A stretch of DNA of 64,000 nt, taken from NCBI RefSeq assembly GCF_030160075.1, contig NZ_BSNQ01000003.1:1962383-2026382 (forward strand), in the 5' to 3' direction. This DNA comes from Dyella lipolytica. GTDB lineage: Bacteria > Pseudomonadota > Gammaproteobacteria > Xanthomonadales > Rhodanobacteraceae. The translations under genes were made by a program, and so were the position numbers. This document shows, in pieces, positions 30,301-37,208 of this stretch. Below the pieces are notes generated by a model. The model was not told the origin of the DNA, did not search any database, and saw only the letters and a program-made list of their open reading frames with translations. Within the stretch, counting starts at the first letter, position 1, and every line of letters starts with the position of its first letter.

Positions 30301-31135
30301 TGCCGACGTCAATCTCGACAAGTTACCGGGCAGCGGCGTCAACAAGGCATCTCCCGACATCGTGGTCGTCGATCAGCCGCAGCAGCCCGCCGGCAGCGGT
30401 TCGATGCCGATCACCGCATCGATCAAGGTCGATCTTGGACAACATACGCATCTGGCCGGCATGGGTCTGGATGGACATCTGAGTGGCGTGCTCACGGTGA
30501 ACGAACGTCCCGGCCGCAACACCACCGGCCAGGGTCAGATCGCGGTCAACGGCACCTACAAAGCCTACGGCCAGAGCCTGCAAATACAGCAAGGCTTGCT
30601 GCTGTTCGCCAGCACGCCCATCGACAACCCCGGACTCAACATTCGTGCAGTGCGCAGCCTCACGCCCACCGCCACCATCGACGAAGGCCAGCAAGTCGGC
30701 TTGCAGATTTCGGGCACGGCACAGCGGCCGATACTCACCGTGTTTTCCAATCCGGTGATGGAACAATCCGACGCGCTGTCCTATCTGGTCACCGGCAAAC
30801 CACTATCACAAGTAAAAGGCGGCGAAGGCAACATGGTCAACGCCGCCGCACAGGCGCTCGGCTCAGCCACCGGCAATCTGTTGGCGAAAACTGTCGGCGG
30901 CAAACTCGGCATCGACGATATCGGCGTATCCAGCAGTGATGCGCTCGGCGGCAACTCCGCCTTTACCGTAGGCAAATATCTCTCGCCCCGCTTGTATCTC
31001 AGCTACGGCGTGGGACTGTTCGAACCGGGCCAGGTCATCACATTGCGCTATCGCCTCAGCAGGCGCTGGAGTCTCGAGGCGCAAAACGCCACCGACTTCA
31101 ACCGCGCCAGCCTCAACTACCGGATCGAGAAATAA
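27359..31135 (+). CDS. tamB: Translocation and assembly module protein TamB (AsmA-like, DUF490)
   Basis: A 1258-residue protein with one N-terminal membrane anchor (AIGLVLLAIFLLVAGSVAWLL), a long periplasmic beta-rich body of the AsmA/repeating-beta-groove type, and the C-terminal TamB domain with YGVGLFEPGQVITLRYRLSRRW near the end. TamB spans the periplasm and pairs with TamA; TamB-like proteins also carry phospholipids between membranes. GTG start, 7 bases after tamA. Length is normal for the family. Confidence 0.95.
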   Translation: MNSTPTPASRRPRWMRAIGLVLLAIFLLVAGSVAWLLCTGAGLRFALARAQDFTHGALQVQQAEGRLIGPLDIGVLRYSDGEGTDVNIAGLHLDWHVATLLYKRLHVTELRADRVDVALPKSQASSSSSGFSLKPPLALVLDDVHVGPVTITQDHQPLFASDQLDLAGRWTNDGINVDRLALRAPDGHVNLDGQLGVGRRYRGKGRADIAWKIGGVDYAGSITAQGNGRTAQLQLALTQPMLAQLQLQIDQRKNNAWTGKLDAPAFDPKPLLGDSALTRLAANLQGSGDQYGGTITGQLDLNDYHLLLQPLQAQFDKDFKTLTLQQLQLASPQIKGVVDATGTVQLDAQPISADLAIDWKNLELPASLVGQVLDSQGYLAAKGSVERYHAEGDVTVGPPGKLAKLALNLDGTQQQIQLHTLSLLQPQGKLTASGTLTLQPNLAWQFQANANRFDPGQLLAGWQGLLDADFGTQGTLTKNSPDVTLDLRKLDGQLRQRHLRGSGHLHLSPNEVLDGTLELASGSSTVKLLARPGNSNDADVTLAIASLGDWLPQSSGRLNGQFHVRGKLPKLAVNGNLQGQALAWQEQTIGQLQLQADVPDISNPGGKLDLEASGANLGGLAFRQIRVNGQGTSAQHQLTLDAQGEQLSTALTLHGTLKDQNWNGTLTSLTLDVQGLPRWNMQQATRLGWNNGSASLAELCLSAGEPVLCVSGSQDKAGNIDASYRLHSVPLTLVVDALGNADLPVSAEGTLEGNGKIHRNAAGSLTGNATITSAQGRVIYKEHPDQPAITYSNLALNATLAPGNQQVTMRAALNGDGRLDGNVSINGAQQALAGQVGVHLNNLAFIGLFTDTLANVKGRIDGDFKLGGTLTEPTVIGQASVNDFAAEVPDAGLKLSEGRITVSAADTRQLRIDGTVQSGKGSIAIAGVAGLDAQTPSEITFKGSQFTAVDIPAAKVIVSPDVLVRRDAQGLNATGSVRLDSADVNLDKLPGSGVNKASPDIVVVDQPQQPAGSGSMPITASIKVDLGQHTHLAGMGLDGHLSGVLTVNERPGRNTTGQGQIAVNGTYKAYGQSLQIQQGLLLFASTPIDNPGLNIRAVRSLTPTATIDEGQQVGLQISGTAQRPILTVFSNPVMEQSDALSYLVTGKPLSQVKGGEGNMVNAAAQALGSATGNLLAKTVGGKLGIDDIGVSSSDALGGNSAFTVGKYLSPRLYLSYGVGLFEPGQVITLRYRLSRRWSLEAQNATDFNRASLNYRIEK

Positions 31136-31240
31136 CTCGCTACTTCTTCACGTCCGTCGCATGGCATTGGGAGTAAACTGCGCGGCGAGTCAGGGTAGAC
31201 GGGCGGCTACGTAGCGGTAGAACGCGCCCAAGAAGACGAT

Positions 31241-32140
31241 GTGTACCCGGGCATGATTGCAAAACAGTCACATCATGCGTCGCAGTTCAGTCCGCGCGTC
31301 TTGCACGGTCTCATTCTCCTGCTGTTTGCAAGCGTACTCATGGTGATTGCTCCCGTGTACGCCACTGACTATCCATGGACAGTGGCTATCTACGGCGAGG
31401 ACAGCATCCCAACCGGCTGGGTTCAGGTGCGCGAGAATGCCGTTGACGGTACCAAGCTCAATGTGGACCGCAATCTCAACGTCAACTACATGCAGACGAT
31501 CAGGCTACTTGCCTGGAAGCCGCTTTCTGACGTGAGCGAAATGCATTTCGGTTTTTCGACAAGCCAATTGAACGGGCATGCGATGACCTCGGTGCCGGTG
31601 TACTACAACGGCACTACCATCGCGCCAGGGCGCATCGACACCGTCACGGGATTTCAGGATTTCTTCGCATTTGATGCCTCCTACTGGTATCGCCTGTTCG
31701 ACTTCGGTAACGGTGGGCGACTCTGGGGTAGCGTGGGTGCCACGTACGTCATGCTTAATTTCACGCTCAACGGCACCATCGCGGCCAACAGTGTCGGCCA
31801 TGAGCTGCGCGAAGACTTTTATGTTCAGGAACTGCCCGTACCGATACTGGGATTGCATCTGCGCTATCCGCTTACGGATGCGTTGACAGTCACCGCCGAT
31901 GTTTCCGCAGGACGGCTACCGTGGGTCAACAGCCTGCGCACGGAAGGTGGTGAGATACGGCTAGCGCAAACCGACGATGAGGCAATGCTTGGTTTCGAAT
32001 ATCGCTTCGCCGCACACTGGCAAGCCGTGCTCTACGGCTTCCATCGTTATTTCGGTCAAAACGAGCGAAGCCGCGAAGACGGTAATGTCATCCGTCTACG
32101 CACCAACGGTGTGGGTCTTGGCGTCAACTACCAGTTCTAA
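31241..32140 (+). CDS. Predicted outer-membrane beta-barrel protein, unknown function
   Basis: A 299-residue secreted protein. A signal peptide (LILLLFASVLMVIAPVYA) is followed by alternating amphipathic strands with many aromatic residues and by the typical final strand GVGLGVNYQF ending in Phe. It contains features such as LWGSVGATYVML and ALTVTADVSAGRLPW and resembles small 8-12 strand barrels, but no named family was recognised with confidence. The GTG at 31241 has aagaag before it; an ATG at 31253 is also possible. It lies 105 bp after tamB on the same strand and may be a TAM or Bam substrate only by general expectation. Confidence 0.75.
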   Translation: MYPGMIAKQSHHASQFSPRVLHGLILLLFASVLMVIAPVYATDYPWTVAIYGEDSIPTGWVQVRENAVDGTKLNVDRNLNVNYMQTIRLLAWKPLSDVSEMHFGFSTSQLNGHAMTSVPVYYNGTTIAPGRIDTVTGFQDFFAFDASYWYRLFDFGNGGRLWGSVGATYVMLNFTLNGTIAANSVGHELREDFYVQELPVPILGLHLRYPLTDALTVTADVSAGRLPWVNSLRTEGGEIRLAQTDDEAMLGFEYRFAAHWQAVLYGFHRYFGQNERSREDGNVIRLRTNGVGLGVNYQF

Positions 32141-32227
32141 GCGTCGGCGTTTCGGTCGATAACGAAAGCCAAGCAGCGAATGGACACGGGCTAAACCCGA
32201 GTCACGAAGGGCTGCGACATATAACGA

Positions 32228-32247
32228 GGCGGCAAACCCCTGCCGCC
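32228..32247 (+). other. Hairpin between barrel protein and sensor-like gene
   Basis: ggcggca (32228-32234) and tgccgcc (32241-32247) form a 7-bp stem in the 247-bp gap. It may end the preceding transcript, but has no T-tract. The rest of the gap was checked for a cyclic-di-GMP riboswitch pattern and did not match. Confidence 0.4.
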
Positions 32248-32387
32248 CCCTTCAGTACTTCCCTATAGGGCGATGAGCGACAACTGCCTTACTTTTCGGT
32301 AGCCATCTGAGAGGTGGATGGTCGGGGGCAAGAGCGTCGGCTTCAGCCAAGTTAGCTATGCCATTTATCGAAAGGGAAGCAAACGGT

Positions 32388-34028
32388 ATGTGGAAGGGAA
32401 TTCTGAAAAAGCGCTGGGTGAGGCACGCAGCTGTGTCGCTGGGGTATGCGCTGGTTTATTTGGCCGTAGTACATATCTTCGACAATTCGCCGTGGTCGTT
32501 CACGGCAGCGCTTCGCATCACGTGCTTGCTGGTGATGCCGTATCGCTATTGGCCGGCGCTGGCGTTGGGCGAGCTGGGAGGGGTGATTTATGTCAATTTC
32601 GAATTTATAGCTAGATTCGGCTTGATGTATGCGGTCATTAACGCCATTCCGCGCCTCGTAGTAGGCATGCCGGTAGTCTGGTGGTTTCGCAATCACGCGG
32701 CGCTCTTTCCAGCGCCTCATCTGGTCGATGTCAAGAAACTCCTGTGGTGCGTGCTGACGCTAGCGGTACTTTGGGCATCCCTGGGCTACGCTGCGGTATT
32801 GACGGCGCGCTTGCCCACGGGACCGTACCATGCCCCAGAAGGGACGTTCTTGTTTCTCTTGAGCGGCGCCTATATGGCCATGCTCGTCACGGTGCCCTGG
32901 GTGGTTATGATCCGCCTCTATCAGAGAGAGAGGATATGGCAGTTTTTACAGTTACGCGAACTAGCCACCCACTCGCTGACACGAGATGTCGCCATCTCAA
33001 TACTTGCGCTGGCGGCTCTTACGCTCTTGCACTATGTCGCCATCGATGTCATCAAGCCCGCTGCGATGATGGCGCTGTTTTTTCCAGCCGCGTGGTTAGC
33101 GCTGAAGCACGGATGGCGAGCGGCAGTGCTGGGCGGAACGCTCTCGTTAATCACTACGTGCCTGCTGGTGAAACACTGGTCCAATCCGGACACTGTGCAA
33201 GCGCAAACATTTATGGCCTTCGCCATGACGGGCCTGTATACCTTTGGGGCACGCATTTCCGCGCAGTTACATCAACACGAACAAGTAACGCGCAATGCGC
33301 GCGAAACCCGGGACGTCGCCCAAAGCACCCTGGTGTTCGGCGAGCAGCGCTTGCAGCAAACATCGCAGGCGTTGGAATGCGTAGCAGGTATTTTGCGCTT
33401 CGACCACGAGCTTATGTTGGAACGCTTCGTGCCCGCTCCAGAAAAGAATGAATATGGCAAGCAAGCCCAGCAGCTTCAGCAACAAGTCCAGCGCCTGGCC
33501 GAAAACATCCATCCCAGTGCGTGGCGCGAGCGTGGGCTGGCGGCGGCGTTGGATGAAACCATCGGCCAGGTGTTGGAGGACACCGACATCGCCTATGTCT
33601 GCAATACGCCGGGGCGCGGACTTCGGTTTTTGAGTCCGGCGTTGCAGGTGGCCGTTTATCGCATCGTGTGCGAGATGGTGGCGCGCTTCAGCGCTTCGCC
33701 GGCATGCGCACGTATTCATCTCGATATGCGCATCGGGCATCACGATCAGGTCCGCTGGGTGGTGCTGCGCATCCGCAGCGTAGAAAACGAGGCAAAAGTG
33801 GCCCGTGCCGCGTTGAATGCGCTTGAACGCTACCGCGTGGCGCCCAAGTTGGGCGCCACTATGAAGAGCTTCGACGAATTGCATCGGTTGGCACGTGTGT
33901 TCGACGGCAAATTGCGTCGCCGCACAATCACTGGCGGCATGCTCGTGTCTGCCTTGCTATGCGATGCGGAATCGCAGACTCAAGCACAACGGAAAAACGC
34001 GATGCCCATGCGCTTGTGGGTGAGATGA
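32388..34028 (+). CDS. Membrane sensor (MASE1-like) with degenerate histidine-kinase core
   Basis: About 546 residues. The N-terminal half has eight or so membrane helices resembling MASE1 sensor domains (PYRYWPALALGELGG, FFPAAWLALKHGWRAAVLGG). The C-terminal half resembles a NarX/HisKA_3-type kinase, but the H-box reads RNARETRDVAQSTL where active kinases have ARELHD, so the phospho-accepting His is Arg. ENIHPSAWRERGLAAAL matches the second helix. The ATPase part keeps AVYRIVCEMV but lacks the N-box Asn and recognisable D/G boxes. It is probably a signalling-inactive or scaffold pseudokinase. No response regulator is adjacent. Start 32388 has agggaag 8 bases upstream, better than the ATG at 32358. 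Confidence 0.75.
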   Translation: MWKGILKKRWVRHAAVSLGYALVYLAVVHIFDNSPWSFTAALRITCLLVMPYRYWPALALGELGGVIYVNFEFIARFGLMYAVINAIPRLVVGMPVVWWFRNHAALFPAPHLVDVKKLLWCVLTLAVLWASLGYAAVLTARLPTGPYHAPEGTFLFLLSGAYMAMLVTVPWVVMIRLYQRERIWQFLQLRELATHSLTRDVAISILALAALTLLHYVAIDVIKPAAMMALFFPAAWLALKHGWRAAVLGGTLSLITTCLLVKHWSNPDTVQAQTFMAFAMTGLYTFGARISAQLHQHEQVTRNARETRDVAQSTLVFGEQRLQQTSQALECVAGILRFDHELMLERFVPAPEKNEYGKQAQQLQQQVQRLAENIHPSAWRERGLAAALDETIGQVLEDTDIAYVCNTPGRGLRFLSPALQVAVYRIVCEMVARFSASPACARIHLDMRIGHHDQVRWVVLRIRSVENEAKVARAALNALERYRVAPKLGATMKSFDELHRLARVFDGKLRRRTITGGMLVSALLCDAESQTQAQRKNAMPMRLWVR

Positions 34029-34061
34029 CATGAATATCTACGTTATTGACGTCGGTGAAAT

Positions 34062-34526
34062 TCAATAGGCTACTACGCTGCTCACATTACAGGCACCTGG
34101 ATCGTCACATCCTAAGGCCCTCACCATGATCTGCACCGTCCCATCGCTTTGTGGCGCCGCCATCACGGTCATCGTGTCGTCTTGATAAACCGTTTGCGAC
34201 GACGTTTCTGCGCTCAACGCAGGAGCGGCATCGACGCGCCGGGCATCCACACCTACCGGCAGCGCAAACAGCGTATCCCCGACACGGCCGATCACTGCGT
34301 GCACCGTGCCATTGCGATCATTGATCTGGATATAACGAACGCCGTCGCGCTCAAACACAAAGGCATGCCAATGTGGGTTGACGCTGACATCAGGAGCGTT
34401 GGGCCAGGATTGACCCAGGCCCGTGGCTGGAGCGGTCTGGGCGGTGGCGACGATCGCCGTCAGGCTAGCGGCGATCACGCCGACGCAAACGGTTTTACGG
34501 ACAACGTGAGAAACAAGACGGAACAT
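34062..34526 (-). CDS. Small secreted protein of unknown function
   Basis: A 154-residue protein with a clear Sec signal peptide (VGVIAASLTAIVATAQT, cleavage near ATAQ) and a mature part of about 125 residues rich in beta-strand, containing HWHAFVFERDGVRYIQIND and two cysteines close to the C-terminus (ALGCDDPGACN) that could form a disulphide in the periplasm. No family recognised. It converges on the sensor-like gene and has an inverted repeat 28 bases upstream. Confidence 0.7.
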   Translation of the reverse strand: MFRLVSHVVRKTVCVGVIAASLTAIVATAQTAPATGLGQSWPNAPDVSVNPHWHAFVFERDGVRYIQINDRNGTVHAVIGRVGDTLFALPVGVDARRVDAAPALSAETSSQTVYQDDTMTVMAAPQSDGTVQIMVRALGCDDPGACNVSSVVAY

Positions 34527-34553
34527 GGCGCGTCCTCTGCGTGAGTGATGACT

Positions 34554-34584
34554 TCCCCCTGCGTAGCGGAATGTACCAGGGGGA
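34554..34584. promoter_or_regulatory. Inverted repeat upstream of the small secreted protein
   Basis: tccccct (34554-34560) and aggggga (34578-34584) are perfect inverted 7-mers with a 17-base centre, 28 bases before the ATG at 34526. A dimeric repressor site or leader hairpin is possible. The remaining gap to 34706 shows nothing recognisable. Confidence 0.3.
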
Positions 34585-34706
34585 TTTCACGCGCGAGGCA
34601 GGGCTCTTTCGCTCCGAGAAGTCCGTCTTATCCTTCGTGATGGGTAAAAACCTTACGACCAGGAGCCACTAAAAAATTCGTGGTCGAGGAGCGACATCGA
34701 TCATCA

Positions 34707-35480
34707 TCATGATTTGTGCGCCGCGCACGCGCACGTCTCGGTGTGATAACGGCCGGTGGGCGCCACCGTACCGCCCTTTCCGTACATGTCGTGCGGCCGT
34801 GCCCAGTCGCCGAGGCTGTGATGAGGACCCAACTCCGCCCTGCCCTTCGGCGTGATGTCGAAGAATCCGTAGATGCCGAGAAAACGCTCGCAACCCCGGC
34901 CGAACGCGGAATAGGTGTGAAAGATCTGCCCGTCCTCGTCCTTGTAGAACACGCTGTCGCCTGAAAGATCCTCCATCCCTGGATCGCATTCGCGGAAGTT
35001 GTAGAACCCCGTTTTCGTTCGAACCTGCTCCGGCGTGAACGACACATGGAAGTCGTAGTTGAAATCGCTGCGATACGACGACACAAACGGAAAGCGCCAA
35101 CCCATGCGTTGGCGCAAGGTTTCGATGTCGTCTATCGGCGCACGCGCAATGGCGACATAGGAAAGATCATGGTTCTGCATGTGCACCAGAATTCCTTCCA
35201 GATGATCCACCTCTAGCGCGCAACCCACGCAGTGATGCTGCTGTCCCGGGCCCAACATGTAGTGTTTGACGAACAGCTGGCTGCGCCCTGCGAATAAATC
35301 CGACAACGTCACTGTTCCCGAAGGACTCTCGAATTCATAGTGCTTGTCGATCTTCATCCAAGGCAGTGCGCGCTGTTCCGCGCTCAATTGATCGCCCAGC
35401 TTCATGTGCACCCTTTCCTTGACCATCAGGGCGCGACGCGCTTCCAGCCAGGCTTCGCGGGAAACTACTTCGTGCTTCAT
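34707..35480 (-). CDS. DUF899 family thioredoxin-fold protein
   Basis: A 257-residue DUF899 protein. The family pattern is clear: the N-terminal VSREAWLEARRALMVKER, SDLFAGRSQLFVKHYMLGP, a CVGC pair near residue 85-88 and the terminal FSAFGRG-type segment (TYSAFGRGCERFLG) followed by DITPKGR. DUF899 proteins have a thioredoxin-like fold; their reaction is not established. A good ribosome site (ggaggcaag) precedes the ATG. The gene begins 39 bases after the stop of the MFS exporter gene and probably shares its transcript. The C-terminal tail CACAAHKS adds extra cysteines. Confidence 0.85.
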   Translation of the reverse strand: MKHEVVSREAWLEARRALMVKERVHMKLGDQLSAEQRALPWMKIDKHYEFESPSGTVTLSDLFAGRSQLFVKHYMLGPGQQHHCVGCALEVDHLEGILVHMQNHDLSYVAIARAPIDDIETLRQRMGWRFPFVSSYRSDFNYDFHVSFTPEQVRTKTGFYNFRECDPGMEDLSGDSVFYKDEDGQIFHTYSAFGRGCERFLGIYGFFDITPKGRAELGPHHSLGDWARPHDMYGKGGTVAPTGRYHTETCACAAHKS

Positions 35481-35519
35481 GCTTGCCTCCGATACGACGG
35501 ATAGTTTGGGATGCTCTGA

Positions 35520-36986
35520 TCACTCTGCGGCCACAGCCTGCTCACCAACATCGGCATGCTTCGTCCGCAGAAGTGCCGCGCCGAGCAATGCCGCAAGTGC
35601 GGCAAAGCAGGCGCCGGCCAGAAATGCCGATTGATAACCACCTGCCAGCGCGAAACTTTGCGTACCGCCCGCCATCTGCAGCGCCTGCGTGCGTACCGCG
35701 GCGAGACTGGCCAGCACGGCAAGACCGAGCGAACCGCCCATCATGAAAGCGGTGTTGACCACGCCCGAGGCCAGTCCCGATTCGGAAGGCCCCACGTCGC
35801 TCATCGCCGCCAACAATACGGGGTTAAAGGCGATACCCGCACCAAGCCCCAGCAACACCATGCCGGGCAAGATGTCGGGAAGAAAATGCCCCGACACAGG
35901 CGCGCGCGAAAACAGCAGCAGTCCACACGCCGCCAAGGCCAACCCGACCACCAACGGGCGGCGGATGCCAAAACGCATCACCAGCTTGGCCGAAAGCCCC
36001 AGCGAAAACATCGCCATGATCAAGTTGGCAGGCAAAAACGCCAAGCCCACTTCCATCGGTCCGTAACCCAATACCAACTGCATGTATAACGCCGACAGAA
36101 AGAACCACGCGAACATCGCCGCGGCCCACAACACGCCCACGACATTCGACACCGCCAAATTGCGTAGCTTGAACAGACGCAACGGCATCAGCGGGACATG
36201 CACGCGCATTTCGATCCACAGAAACGTGCCGAGCAATGCCAACGCCACGGCGAGTTGCCCAAGCGTGCGCGGCGACAGCCAACCAGATTGGCTGCCGTTG
36301 ATCACGGCATACACGGCCAACATCAGTGCGGCGGTAACCGTAATGGCACCGAACACATCCAGATGCCGCGAAGCCGCCGTACCCGGCGCCGCCGGCAACA
36401 AACGCAACGACATGAGCATCACCGCGGCACCGATCGGCAGATTCACCAGAAACACCCAATGCCAGCTCAGGCTGCTGGTCAGCACACCGCCCAGCATCGC
36501 GCCGAGACTACCGCCGCCCGCGCACACGAAACCGTAGACACCCATCGCTTTGGCGCGGTCGGCCGGTTCGGTAAATAGATCCATGATCAGCGACAACGCC
36601 ACCGCGGTGACCACGGCACCGCCCAAACCTTGCACGCTGCGCGAAACAACCAGCGCGGCTTGTGTGGTGGACAAGCCGCATGCCAGCGAAGTCAGCGTAA
36701 ACAACGCAATGCCCAGCAGAAAAAGTCGGCGGTGTCCGTAAAGATCGCCCAGCCGACCGCCCAGCAGCAGGAAGCCGCCATACGTAAGCATGTAGGCATT
36801 CACCACCCAGGCCAGCGCCGTGTCGCCGAAATGCAGATCCATCTTGATCGATGGCAGCGCCACATTAACGATGGTGGTGTCCAGCACAATCATCAGTACG
36901 CCCAGGCACAGGACGATCAGCGCCAGCCAGCGGCGGTCCGGATGCATGGCGACGTGTGGGGCATGCTCGGAGGATAGTGGCTTCAT
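35520..36986 (-). CDS. MFS drug exporter, DHA2 (EmrB/QacA) family, 14 helices
   Basis: A 488-residue transporter with about 14 hydrophobic helices. Diagnostic parts are the helix 1 motif LDTTIVNVALPSI (Asp and Thr of the D1 motif), the loop 2-3 motif GRLGDLYGHRR, and the antiporter motif C, GGGSLGAMLGGVL, in helix 5. These mark a proton-drug antiporter; substrates cannot be inferred. aagggaaaaag lies before the ATG. It is the first gene of a likely two-gene unit with the DUF899 gene. No EmrA-type partner or regulator lies next to it. Confidence 0.9.
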   Translation of the reverse strand: MKPLSSEHAPHVAMHPDRRWLALIVLCLGVLMIVLDTTIVNVALPSIKMDLHFGDTALAWVVNAYMLTYGGFLLLGGRLGDLYGHRRLFLLGIALFTLTSLACGLSTTQAALVVSRSVQGLGGAVVTAVALSLIMDLFTEPADRAKAMGVYGFVCAGGGSLGAMLGGVLTSSLSWHWVFLVNLPIGAAVMLMSLRLLPAAPGTAASRHLDVFGAITVTAALMLAVYAVINGSQSGWLSPRTLGQLAVALALLGTFLWIEMRVHVPLMPLRLFKLRNLAVSNVVGVLWAAAMFAWFFLSALYMQLVLGYGPMEVGLAFLPANLIMAMFSLGLSAKLVMRFGIRRPLVVGLALAACGLLLFSRAPVSGHFLPDILPGMVLLGLGAGIAFNPVLLAAMSDVGPSESGLASGVVNTAFMMGGSLGLAVLASLAAVRTQALQMAGGTQSFALAGGYQSAFLAGACFAALAALLGAALLRTKHADVGEQAVAAE

Positions 36987-37208
36987 CTTTTTCCCTTGAA
37001 TGATTTGGCTTGGGCGTTTACACCGCCCTTAATAGTGACGTCGAACGAGCTGATCTGACATCGACATACGCGCTCCGAACAGGGAGATCAAGTAAGAACG
37101 TGCTGCACCGCCGCATGTTCCACGCCGCCCTAGCCCAGAAGTCATGCTCACAAGCTCACCGCAGCCGACTATCTTGGATGATTGATTCCCACAGCAAAGG
37201 TGATCGCC

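Noticed and set aside
32141-32387. Possible cyclic-di-GMP riboswitch before the sensor-like gene
   Set aside because: Some short matches (ctaaaccc, ggcaaac) but the conserved core and pairing of the GEMM class are not present.
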